Origin: Balaenoptera acutorostrata
Lineage: Eukaryota; Chordata; Mammalia; Artiodactyla; Balaenopteridae
Direction of reading: 5' to 3'
Length of the DNA: 64,000 nucleotides
Assembly (NCBI RefSeq): GCF_949987535.1
Contig: NC_080081.1
Location: forward strand, 53,020,153-53,084,152
The translations under genes and the position numbers were made by a program. The notes under the pieces were generated by a model. That model was given only the letters and a program-made list of their open reading frames with translations, did not search any database and was not told the DNA's origin. Shown piece by piece: positions 11,950 to 22,194 of this stretch. Within the stretch, counting starts at the first letter, position 1, and every line of letters begins with the position of its first letter.

Positions 11950-13480
11950 GTAGACAAAACACTTCTTTTTTCTTTGTCTGAGAAAGGCTTTATTTCTCTT
12001 TCATTTTTAAGGATGATTCACAGGGTGCAGAAATTCTAGGTTAGTGGTTTTTTTTTTTTTTTCTCTCAGTACTTTAAATATTTCACTGTACTCTCTTTTT
12101 GCTTGCATGATTTATGAGTGGAAGTTGGATTTAATTCTTATCTTGGTTCCTCTATAGGTAAGGTGTTGTTTTCCTCTAGCTTTTTTGCAAAAATTTTCCT
12201 TTTTCTTTGATTTTCTGTAGTTTGAAAATGATATGCTTTGTTATAGTTTGGGGGTTTTTTGTTTCAGCTTTTTTGCTTATTTTTTTGTTTTGTTTTGTTT
12301 TGTGTTGGCATTTATCCTGCTTGGTGTTCTCTGAGCCTCCAGGATCTATAGTTTAGTTTCTGACATTAATTTTGGGAAACTCTCAGTCATTAGTTTTTCA
12401 AATATTTCTTTTGTTCTTTTATTTTTTTCTTCTTCTTCTGATATTCCCATTACATGTATGTTACACCTATGTTGTCCCACAGTCCTTGGATATTCTGCTC
12501 TTTTTTTTTTTCAGTCTGTTCTGTTCACTCTTCAGTTTTCAAAGTTTCTATTGATATGTACTCACTTTCAGAGATTCTTAGCCATATCCAGTCTACCAGT
12601 AGTACCATCAAAGGAATTCTTCATTTCTGTAACAGTGTTTCTGATCTCTAGCATTTCTTTTTCGTTCTTTTCTAGGATTTTCATCTCTCTATTCATATTA
12701 CCCATCTGTTCCTGCACACTGTCTACTTACCCATAAGAGCCCTTAGCATGTTAATCATAACTGCTTCAAATTGTGTTTTTTGCCTTTTATTATGCTTTGT
12801 AACTTTTTCTTGATAGCCAGACATGATGTGCCAGGCAAAAGGAACTACTGTAAATAGTTGTGCAGTGATGTAGTGACAAAGTGTGTGGGGAAGATCAGTG
12901 TGCTATACTCCTATGATTAGGTGTGTCTTTTTGTGACCTTATGCCTCTAGACTGTGAACTTCACACTTGTTTCTCAATTTCTTCTCCTCCCCACTTTGGT
13001 GGAAAAGTATTGCTAGAATGATCTGAGTTGGATGTTTTCCTTCCTCCAAGTCAGTTAGGCTCTGAAAATACCCCAGCAGGTTACGTTCTGGTTAACTAGT
13101 TTCTCCAAAGTGTAGGTAATCTGGCATATTTCAAAAAGGTTCCTTTTCACTTTCCCCTGCCAGAAGCAGAAGGGGATTTTTCTCCAATATCGACTATGGG
13201 AATCTAGTCCTGCTCCTGGAGGTGAATTTCACAAGACTGTGGGAGTCCCACTATGACTGGGTCCTCATGGAGATTTTCACTCTCAGAGTTGTCCACTCTG
13301 AGCCTCCAGCAGTTGGTCAATTATAGTTCAGGTTTTCACTCTGCTCCAGTAAGATGTGACTCCCATATTCACCTGTCTGTCTCTCCAATATTAGGGGCAG
13401 TGTCTTTCCCTGTGTCTTCCTCTCTCTTACTGATCCAAGAAAGGTTTTGATTTTTCAGCCTGTTCAGCTTTTTACTTGTT
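11950..13480 (-). mobile_element. 5' portion of an old L1, antisense
   Basis: The plus strand runs through a characteristic antisense L1 series: 'tgcagaaattctaggtt', 'cactgtactctctttttgcttgcat', 'ggtgttctctgagcctcc', 'ctcagtcattagtttttcaaatatttctt', 'cattacatgtatgttacacc', 'tgtcccacagtccttggatattctg'. Related phrases are seen in the antisense L1 at 42.1-42.8 kb. The stretch lies upstream of ORF2 in the element's own orientation. It is strongly T-rich on the plus strand, which gives three overlapping open frames at 12372-12736 with no biological meaning. Confidence 0.65.
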
Positions 13481-13484
13481 GTTA

Positions 13485-14657
13485 AAATGGGGTGATGACT
13501 TCCAAGCTTCTATATATGAATCCCAAAACTGGAAGTTAAGAATCACCTTGAAAATTTTCTGGAAAATTTCTATTTTGATTTATTTTGGCTTGCAAACCAT
13601 CTAATCTTTTCTTAAGTGCATCTCCTTTTTTAGACATTTTGCTATATACTACCAGTAACAATCAACAAACATTAACTTTCTGTTTTTCTAACGATCCCGA
13701 TAGAGCTGTAGGCTCCATAGACAGTCTGCTTCCCATGTAATTTTGGTCAGCTTTACCAAATATTTTGCCATTAGATAACATGGGACAGTTTTTGGAAATA
13801 GCATTACTCAATTCCATATAGTTAAGGTAACTATAGCTGATGAAACAAACATGCCCTAAAATTTCAGTGGTTTGCCACAATAGTTTATATATGTTCATGT
13901 AAATATCAACTGGTGGTAGTGAAGGTAAGGAAGAAGTGTTATGCTCAATACAGTCATTCATAAAATATGTCATCTTCAATGTGTAGCTCTCAAAGTCATC
14001 CTGAGTTTCAATATATCACTGGCACTAAGAAGAAGAGAGAGGATGAGGAATCACATTTGGGTTCAGGCCTGGAAGTAGTATACTTCATTTCTGTCCACAG
14101 TTTATTGTCCCAAATTCACTCATATGGCCCCAGAAGATAGAAGGAGACAGGAAATTTAGAACAATACAACTCTCCACCATGGAAGGGGAGCACAAATCTA
14201 TGTTCTATGGACGTATATTTTTCTTCAAGCCCCTGCTCATCTCTTACTGCCAGTGGTTACTGATATCAGCCAAAAATACCTTGATAATTCCTAATTAGTT
14301 AAATAAGATGAAACTAAGGGAAGCTAAGTGCTTGAAGTGAATGCTGTGTGGTCTTGCTCTGTTGGTGGGCCTGACAAATGGCAAGACACAGTTGTGTCAA
14401 GCTTTCTATGTCATAAAACAAGGGGAATATAAAGGACGTAATGAGTCACATAGCATATAAGATTTAAAAAAAAAAAAGGTATTCTTTGGAAGTACAATTC
14501 TTTCTAAATCTGAGTTCAGGATGAAATTTTATCATAAGACTTCAGACAGAATGCTTCTACAGTGACTAGGACCTTCACTGTAATTTTTATAGTGTCCCTC
14601 AGTGTGGGCCTACTGTAAAAAGAATAATAAAAATAATTGAAAAATGCTGTAATAGAA
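13485..14657. other. Unassigned non-coding sequence
   Basis: No repeat or gene recognised. The 105-codon minus-strand frame 13662-13979 has no identifiable domain. There is an A-run near 14466-14477. Confidence 0.5.
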
Positions 14658-14667
14658 ATGTTGCCTG
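14658..14667. repeat. Target-site duplication, left copy
   Basis: The decamer atgttgcctg is repeated exactly at 15317-15326, so it brackets both SINE units together rather than either one alone. Confidence 0.85.
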
Positions 14668-15316
14668 CTGGACTTCCCTGGTGGCACAGTGGTTAAGAAT
14701 CCGCCTGCCAATGCTGGGGACATAGGTTTGATCCCTGTTCCCGGAAAATCTCACATGCCACAAAGTAACTAAGCCCGTGTGCCACAACTACTGAGCCTGC
14801 GCTCTAGAGTCCGTGAGCCACAACTACTGAAGCCCACGTCCCTAGAGCTCATGCTCTGCAACAAGAGAAGTCACCTCAGTGAGAAGCTCGCAGAGTGCAA
14901 TGAAGAGTACCCTCCACTTGCCACAACTAGAGAAAGCCCGCTTGCAGCAACGAAGACCCAACACAGCCAAAAATAAATTTAAAAACAAATTAAAAACCAA
15001 AAAAATCCACCTGCCAATGCAGGGGCATGGGTTCGATCCCTGTTCCAGGAAAATCCCACATGCCTCAGAGCAACTTAGCCCGTGCGCCACAACTACTGAG
15101 CCTGCACACTAGAGCCCTCAAGCCACAACCAATGAAGCCCACACACCTAGAGCCTGTGCTCTGCAACAAGAGAAGCCACTGCAGTAAGAAGCACATGCAC
15201 CACAACAAAGAGCAGCCCCCGCTCGCTGCAACTAGAGGAAGCCCTCGCACAGCAACGAAAACCCAACTAAGCCAAAAATAAATAAATTTTAATTTTTTTT
15301 TAAAAAAGAAAAAGAT
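14668..15316 (+). mobile_element. Dimeric CHR-type SINE, sense
   Basis: Two SINE units lie head to tail. Unit 1 (14668-about 15000) has the full head with an A box (tggcacagtgg, 14682-14692), but its B box is decayed to ggtttgatcc (14725-14734). Unit 2 (about 15005-15316) starts inside the tRNA part at 'tccacctgccaatgc'. It therefore lacks the A box but keeps a good B box (ggttcgatcc, 15030-15039). Both units run into A/T-rich tails. One perfect 10-bp duplication encloses the whole, so either a dimer was retrotransposed, or unit 2 entered the tail of unit 1 without a visible duplication. Both units are older than the SINEs at 4.0 and 41.5 kb. Confidence 0.9.
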
Positions 15317-15326
15317 ATGTTGCCTG
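15317..15326. repeat. Target-site duplication, right copy
   Basis: Exact copy of the decamer at 14658-14667. Confidence 0.85.
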
Positions 15327-16824
15327 GCTTTGTTCAGTGGAAAATTTTCAACCACCTAGTGTTGAAATGTAGATCTTTCAGGAGTCCTCCATCCATTTTA
15401 GTTTTTGAATTGAATGTTATTAGTAGCAGTACATTTGAGGGGATCACCCTGAGAAAGAACCAAATTACAGATAGCCGCCCTACTCTTAAGTTCTGATACA
15501 TATGGTTTAAAAGCCACCTGGGTAGAGAAAGGATTACCCTTTTCTTTTGAAGGTTGAGATTCTAAAGCAGACACTATTCGAATAGAAAATCTTTCCACTT
15601 TTGCATGAAGTTGAGTCAAAGAAATGTCATTTTTAAACGGAAGATTTTCCAAAATTTGCTACTGTCCTGTACCCACAGAATAGATAAATGAGGGCCCAGT
15701 GTGCCTTCCAAGGTTCCTGGCTGTAAAATTATTAGGCTGAAAAAAATTCTCAAAATGTGTTATCAAGGACCTATAGAACACTATTATGGATACTGACTTC
15801 CTACAGTTTTATTCCATTGATTTTTCTAATGCATTGAGTCATGGAAATGAAAATATTTGAAAATGCTAGAGTTTTGAAATATCCATGCACTGAGCCATAG
15901 CTCCCTCACAGTCCAAATAAACCACCTTTTAAACTTGGAGAAACAATTAAAGTAATTGTTTGAAAAAAATATAGTTCTAGATAACTTAAGGAGCTTGATT
16001 TTCTCCAAAGTGTTTTCATTTTATCAGTCAAATACTAGAGAACATATTTCAAAATGATATCATTGTCTATTCAGTCTATGATTGTCTATAATTACATCTC
16101 AGAGTTCATTGCTTATTAGGTTATTGGTAGAAGGTGACAAAACAACCCCATATCATTGTTATACAAGATGATGTATATATGTTTTACCACATTAAACAGA
16201 AAAGTGAGGCAATAAGCAAAACTGTGACAAGCCACTGGGTAGAAGAAAATTGTAAAACCTTGGGGACAGGTGGGAACGGAATCTCTTATTTGTGTTTGGG
16301 GAATCATTACTTGATTCATCCTGAGACTCTTTATCCTTATTCTGACTATCCTGAGAGTTTACTTGCAGTTCAGTAAGATTGTCAACACCTGTATTAAGGT
16401 CTTAGAGTTTAGCATATTAATGATTCTTGTGCTTTGAGTCACAGGGCATGAAAAGGTCAATAAGAACTGTCAATGGCCTTGTGCTATTCCTGATAGATTT
16501 TTCCAGTAGGCGACTTGGATCATAAAAATGCTCAATAACTGATAACGGTTTTGAAATTCTATGTAATCTGACATTAGAATGCTGGCCTAAAAAGTCCTTG
16601 CAAATTATCAATAAAGAGCCAGGCATACCTTATATACATATATATTAACTCATTCTGTTCATGTATTGGTGCATGTTCAACAAAAATATTATTGAGTCGA
16701 GTCCCAACAGTGTCTGTGCACTGAGAATAGACCTGGGGTGTAGCAGTGTAGAATCATCTCTTACTTAGACAATGAAAGTAGCCATGTAACCACCCTCTGC
16801 TTCTACTCTCTAAATGTATGGGTG
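15327..16824. other. Unassigned non-coding sequence
   Basis: About 1.5 kb with no recognised gene or repeat. Frames stay under 85 codons and match no family I know. Confidence 0.55.
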
Positions 16825-17690
16825 TTTTTTTTTTTTTTTCCCTACTTTAAACTTATTATTTATTTATTTATTTTTAAACAAATTTTAAAAGTTACACTCC
16901 ATTTACAGTTATTACAAAATATTGGCTATATCCCCCATGTTGTACAATACATCTCTGTAGCCTATCTTACAGACAATAGCTTGTACCTCCCACTTGCCTA
17001 CCTCCATGTTGCCCCTTCCCTCTCCCTACGGGTAACCACTAGTTTGTTCTCTATATCTGTGAGTCTGTGTATTTTTTATTATATTCACTAGCTTGTTGTA
17101 TTTTTTAGATTCCATGGAACATCCTATTCCATAATTGATATCATACAGTATTGTCTTTCTCTGTCTGACTTATTTTGCTTAGCATAGTGCCCTCTAAGTC
17201 CATCTGTGTTACTGCAAATGGCAAAATTTCATTGTTTTTTTATGGCTGAGTACTATTCCATTGTTTATATATACCACATCTTCTTTATCCGTTCATTTAT
17301 TGATGGACACTTAGGTCGCTTCCATGTCTTGGTGATTGTAAATAACACTGTAATGAACATTTGGGCACATGTATCTTCACGATTTAGTGTTTTTGTTTTT
17401 TTCAGATATATACCCAGGAGTGGAATTGCTGGGTCATATGCTAGTTCTATTTTTAGTTTTCTGAGAAATCTCTATGCTGTTTTCCACAGTGGGTGCACCA
17501 ATTTACATTCCCACCAACAGTGTATAGGGTTTCCCCTTTCTCCACATCCTCGCCAACATTCGTTATTTGTGTTCTTTTTGATGATAGCCATTCTGACAGG
17601 TGTGAGGTAATATCTCATTGTGGTTTTGATTTGCATTTTCTAATAATTAGGGATGTGGGGCAATGTTTGTTTTCCACATGAAAGCTGGAA
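16825..17690 (-). mobile_element. 5'-truncated L1 (artiodactyl type), antisense
   Basis: A T-run at 16825-16839 (the poly-A tail in antisense) is followed by the 3' UTR and then the ORF2 C-terminal region, e.g. 'atggctgagtactattccat' near 17243, 'cccaggagtggaattgct' near 17414 and 'acattcccaccaacagtg' near 17505. The copy ends near 17690 inside ORF2, so it is 5'-truncated. Several frame breaks make it dead. The open plus-strand frame at 17206-17610 is the antisense of ORF2 and is not a gene. Confidence 0.85.
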
Positions 17691-17694
17691 TGAT

Positions 17695-18310
17695 TTTTTT
17701 AAAGTAAACCAGATTATGTCATTTCCATTCATAAAACCTTCTAAAGCTTTTCCATCATAATCAGACTAAAATCCAAACTCCTATTTATGGCCAGCCTAGA
17801 CCTACATGGTCTGCCCCCATTCTATTTTTCCACCTTCATCTCAGACCACTCTTACTGACTCAGTCTGGTCTAGTGACACTTACCTTCTTGCAATTGTTAA
17901 CACTTTCCAAATATATCCTCTTGTCAATGCCTTAGCAAACACAGCTCCCTTTGCCTGGAAGTCTCTTCCTACATACACTTGCATGGTCCTTTCCCTCATT
18001 TCATTCTGATTTTCTCTGGTGTCATGGGTCCGGTGATCATTCCCTGGCCATTCTCTAAAATGGCCTAGTTAGTCTTCATCCCCATACCGTTTCATTTTTC
18101 CACCCAGAGCTTATCACCAATGGAAGTTATATACATATATATTTCTTTTCTTTTTATTGGCTCTTCTAAAGAATTTACAGTCCACGAGGACAGAAACTTT
18201 ATCAGCTATGTTTACTGAAAGATCTGTAATTCCTACAACGCTGCCTAAAACTTAGTGGAAGCTCCTTTGTTAATGTTGAATGACTGAGTGAATGAATAAA
18301 TGAAAATACT
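17695..18310 (+). mobile_element. LINE-2 (L2) 3' portion, sense
   Basis: The L2 3' consensus is followed over its length: 'actaaaatccaaactcct', 'tggccagcctagacctacatggtctg', 'tgcctggaagtctcttcct', 'cacgaggacagaaacttt', and the terminal 'gttgaatgactgagtgaatgaat'. This is an ancient LINE, immobile for over 100 million years. It directly abuts the L1(-) at 16825-17690. Confidence 0.85.
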
Positions 18311-19003
18311 AAATGAAACGTCTAATAGTGGTAAGTAGAAATTAAATAAGTAATCATATTAATAGAATAAGTTTTATTTTTTAAAGTTTTTGCTATTCTT
18401 TTTTAAAATGAAAGTATAATTGATTTAAAATATTATTTTAGTTTCAGTTGTACAGCATAGCGATGCAATATTTTCATAGATTATACTCCATTTAAAGTCA
18501 TTATAAAATAATGGATATATTTCCCCTTGCTGTACAATATATTATTGAAGCTTTTTTTATTTTATACATAGAAGTTTATAACCCTTACACTTTTCTTGAC
18601 CCTCCCCCCTTTCTTCTCCCACTGGTAGCCACTAGTTTGTTCTCTATTTCTGTGAGTCTGTTTTTGTTTTGTTATATTCATTCCTTTGTTTTATTTTTTA
18701 TATTCTGCATATAATTGATGACATACAATTATTTGTCTTTCTCTCTCTGGCTTATTTCACTAAGTATAATACTCTCTTGTCCAACCATATTGTTGCAAAT
18801 TTCATTCTTTTTATGGCTGAGTAATATCCCATTGTATATATATCTACCACATCTTCTTTATCCATCCATCTGTTGATGAGCACTTAGGTGGCTTCAGTAT
18901 CTTGGTTATTGTAAATAATGCTGCAGTGAACATTTGGTGCATGTATCTTTTCAAGTTAGTGTTTCTGTTTTCTTAAAATATACCCAGGAATGGAATTGCT
19001 GAA

Positions 19004-19366
19004 TCACATGGTAGTTTCACTTTTAGTGTTTTTGGAACTTTTTTTACTGTTTTTCATAGTGAAAGCACCAATATATATTCCCACCAACAGCATATATTTA
19101 GCTTTATTTTTTGTCTTAAGATCACTTTGGCTATTTGGTCTTTTGTGGTTCCATATAAATTTTAGGATTATTTGTTCTAGTTCTGTGGAAAATGCCATGG
19201 ATAGTTTGAAAGGGATTACATTAAATCTGTAGATTGCTTTGGGTAGTATGGATATTAACAATATTAATTCTTCCAATCCATGAACATGGATATCTTTCCA
19301 TTTATTTGTATCATCTTCAATTTCCTTTATCAATATCTTATAGTTTTCAAAGTATAGGGCTTTCAC
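19004..19366 (-). pseudogene. L1 ORF2 fragment, region after the RT core
   Basis: A 120-codon open frame resembles the segment of LINE-1 ORF2 that follows the reverse-transcriptase palm. It has '[18 protein letters not shown]' near residue 18 and '[12 protein letters not shown]' near residue 72. The intact protein is an endonuclease/reverse transcriptase of about 1275 residues that nicks and copies at the target site. This remnant lacks the C-terminal Cys-rich region because of the break near 19095, so the last 30 or so codons are not L1-like. Confidence 0.8.
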
Positions 19367-19836
19367 TTCCTTGGTTAAATATATTCCTAAGTATTTTACT
19401 ATTTTTGATACAATTGTAAATGGGATAGTTTTCTTGAATTTTTTTTCTGATAGTTCTTTACTAGTGTATAGAAAAGCAACAGATTTTTGTATATTAATCT
19501 TATATTCTGGAATTTTACTGAATTCATATATTAGTTCTAATAGTTGTGTTTATGTTTGTGTGTATGTGCATGTGTGTGGAGACTTTAGGATTTTTTTTTA
19601 TGTATAGTGTCATGTCTTCTGCAAATACTGAATGTTTTTAGTTCCTCCCTTCATTTGGATGTTTTATTTCTTTTTCTTGCCTAATTTCTGTGACTAGGAC
19701 TTCCAATACCATGTTAGGTAGAACTGGTGAGAATGAGCATCATTGTCTTCTTCCTAATTTTAGCAGAAAAGCTTTCAGCTTTCCACCATTGAGTATGATG
19801 TTAGCTGTGGGTTTGTCGTAAATGGCCTTTGTTATG

Positions 19837-20019
19837 TTAAAATATACCAACTTTGATGAGAGTTTTCATTATGAATCGATGCTGAATTTTGTCAAATGCT
19901 ATTTTGGGGTCAGTTGAGATGATCATGTGACCTTTATCCATTCTTTTGTTAATATGATATATCACACTGATTGATTTGTGGGTATTGAAACATCTTTGCA
20001 TCCCTGGAATAAATTCCAC
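19837..20019 (-). pseudogene. L1 ORF2 fragment, reverse-transcriptase motif A region
   Basis: A 60-codon frame holds the ORF2 palm start. 'EFIPGMQRCFNTHKSISVI' is followed by 'STDPKIAFDKIQH', which aligns with RT motif A (D-x3-AFD), both aspartates kept. The YADD-type motif C is not in frame here; downstream sequence is frameshifted. Inactive remnant of the L1 at 18380-20675. Confidence 0.8.
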
Positions 20020-20367
20020 TTGATTAATGGAATAAAGTGATCTTTATTATTTCCTTCTTTTTGTTGACTTTGGACTTTATTTGTTCTTCTTTTTCTATTT
20101 CCTTTGCATGGTAGGTTAGGTTGTTTGAGATTATTTTGTTTGTTTGTTTCTTAGAATTTCTTTTGCCATGTCCCATATATTTTGGAAAGTAGTGTTTTTC
20201 TTTTCAATTGCCTTGAGATATTTTCTGAATTCCATTTTGGTTTTGTTATTGACCCATTGTTTTTTTAGTAGCATGATTTAGTCTCCACATGTTTGTGCTT
20301 TTCCCATTTTTCTTCCTGTAATTAATTTCTAGTTTTGTATCACTGAAGTAAGAAAAAATGTTTGATA

Positions 20368-20577
20368 TTATTTTATCCTCCTAAACTTGTTGAGACTTTT
20401 TCTGTAGCCTACCATGTGATCTATCCTGGAGATCATCCTATGTGCACTTGAAAAGAAGATGTAACCTGCTATTTTTGGATGGAGTTTCCTATAGATACCT
20501 ATTAAGTCCAATTGGTCTAATGTGTCATTTAAGACTACTGTTTCCTTACTGATTGTCTGTCTGAATGATCTGTCCAT
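20368..20577 (-). pseudogene. L1 ORF2 fragment, endonuclease domain
   Basis: A 69-codon frame matches the middle to C-terminal part of the AP-type endonuclease that nicks DNA for L1 insertion. It contains 'LDQLDLIGIYRKLHPKI' and 'FFSSAHRMISRIDHMVGYR'. The Asp of the RIDH element, a conserved active-site position, is present. The catalytic His further on (SDH motif) is outside the open frame. Remnant only. Confidence 0.8.
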
Positions 20578-20679
20578 TGAAGTAAGTGGGGTTTCAAAGT
20601 CCCCTTACTATTATTGTATTATTATCAATTTCTCCCTTTATGTCTGTTAATATTTGCTTTAATATATTTAGGCACTTGA

Positions 20680-21172
20680 ATAGATTTATAATTATTTAAT
20701 ATTACAAATGTTTTATAAGAAAGTAAAGAAATTATAATGAAAAGAATCTGATTTATATTGGTAAGGGAGGATTTATCAAAAAGGGTGCTGAGGAGGAGAT
20801 ATTTAAACAGTAACCCAAAGAATGAGTGTAAATTATTCAACAAGATTAGAAAGAAGAGTTAAGAAAAATGTATAGATGCCTATGCAGAATATTTGCATCT
20901 AGAAAAATGTCTATTGAAGAAAGATATTTAACAAGTAGGTTAATGCTTTGTGGGAAAATTATGTTGTCAATGAAAATTAAAATTAAGCTGAAACACATTA
21001 AAATCTCAAAATAACAAATAACAAGAAAAGGAGCCTTAGTGTTACATTCTATCAAAATATAATAGATTCCACATAAATATTTGCTGATGAGTTAAAGGAC
21101 ATAAACTAAAATTACATGTGGCTTAATCCTGAATGGAGTTTTAATTTTTTTTTGAGGGAGTGCATTACCCAA

Positions 21173-21175
<3 letters not shown>
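20680..21175. other. Unassigned AT-rich sequence
   Basis: No repeat family or gene recognised between the L1 and the (TA)n tract. Confidence 0.5.

Positions 21176-21210
<35 letters not shown>
21176..21210. repeat. (TA)n microsatellite
   Basis: Seventeen uninterrupted TA units, followed by a short gcacacatatat extension. Confidence 0.95.
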
Positions 21211-21217
<7 letters not shown>

Positions 21218-21875
21218 TATATGTGATTTATTTATATATGATTTTTTTAATTGCTAAAGTAATATATACCTACTGTAAAACATTTGGAAAATGTTAGAAA
21301 AACAAAAGGAATAAATATTTTCTATAATTCATAGTCCCTATTATAATCACTGAAGTGTTGACATTTTGATATATATTATTCCACTTTTTTGTGTACTTGG
21401 CTCTAATATCTATTGATATAATTATACAAACCAATATATATGCAAACAAATATGTATCACAAAGTTATATAATTTATTTCTATATTTTGAAACATAATTT
21501 TTTAATTTTTAATATATTGCAAGGATTTATAATTTCAAATACATGCTCATATAAAATAAAATTTAATGTCTATGGTAATCTATCATACTGCATAACACAT
21601 TATAACTTTAACAAGTTTTCTTTTAAAGACTTGCTTATTTCTATATTCTCCATGTCACACATTGGAAAAATGTACTCAGCAAAATATTTTAAAATATATC
21701 CATTAAATTTGTAATAAACTTTCTGTATACATGTATGATTTCTTCTCTCTGTTCCTTTTATATAAAATGTTATCTATACCCACTGTCTGTAGTTTGCTTC
21801 TTCCCATTTCTTTCAGTGGCTAAAGTGGATACATTTTTCCCCCACCCATTCCAGCAAAACAATTTTTTGTCAGGA
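21211..21875. other. Unassigned, very AT-rich
   Basis: The 107-codon plus-strand frame 21391-21714 is dominated by Ile, Tyr, Asn and Lys, as expected from AT-rich noise, and has no recognisable domain. Confidence 0.5.
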
Positions 21876-21879
21876 TAAA

Positions 21880-22190
21880 TCTCACATTGTCAAATCCACT
21901 GATACATTCTTGGTACTTATCTCTTGCCCTCTCAAAGCCATTTAACAAATTTGAATGTCACCTTAAATACACCCCTAACTTTGTTTTGACTTCACTCTCC
22001 ATTTCCTTTTACCTATCTTCTTCTCATTATCCCAAACTCTCATTTTCCTGACCTCTAAATTGTGGAGTGCTTCAAGCCTCAATCCTCATATCATAGTGTC
22101 TTTGTTCATGGTAATGCCATTCTGTCTCAAGGCTTTAAAATAATCTCTGAAATTTAAATATCTAACCTAAACTAGAACTGATTATAAATG
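21880..22190 (+). mobile_element. L2-like LINE fragment, sense (weak)
   Basis: The sequence 'ctctcattttcctgacctctaaattgtggagtgcttcaagcctcaatcct' and the following 'ctcaaggctttaaaataatctctgaaattta' parallel the L2 ORF2 segment that precedes the region seen in antisense at 31.7-31.8 kb. Divergence is high. Confidence 0.45.
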
Positions 22191-22194
22191 AATA

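Larger units (their letters stand above)
18380..20675 (-). mobile_element. Long, internally deleted L1, antisense
   Basis: Reading the plus strand left to right gives the L1 3' UTR (18400-18700), the ORF2 C-terminus (18700-19090), a jump to the ORF2 thumb/RT region (about 19095-20035), another jump near 20035-20050, and finally the endonuclease region (20050-20675). Order and orientation are those of one element, so the breaks look like internal deletions. Three frames with clear ORF2 similarity survive (19004-19366, 19837-20019, 20368-20577, all minus). Confidence 0.8.

Noticed and set aside
14725..15039. tRNA-like sequences (B boxes)
   Set aside because: They are the tRNA-derived heads of SINEs; the cloverleaf is not complete and the tRNA-unrelated body and tail follow.
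17206..17610. 134-codon plus-strand frame resembling a membrane protein
   Set aside because: It is the antisense of L1 ORF2 and 3' UTR; similar hydrophobic frames arise from any antisense L1 copy.
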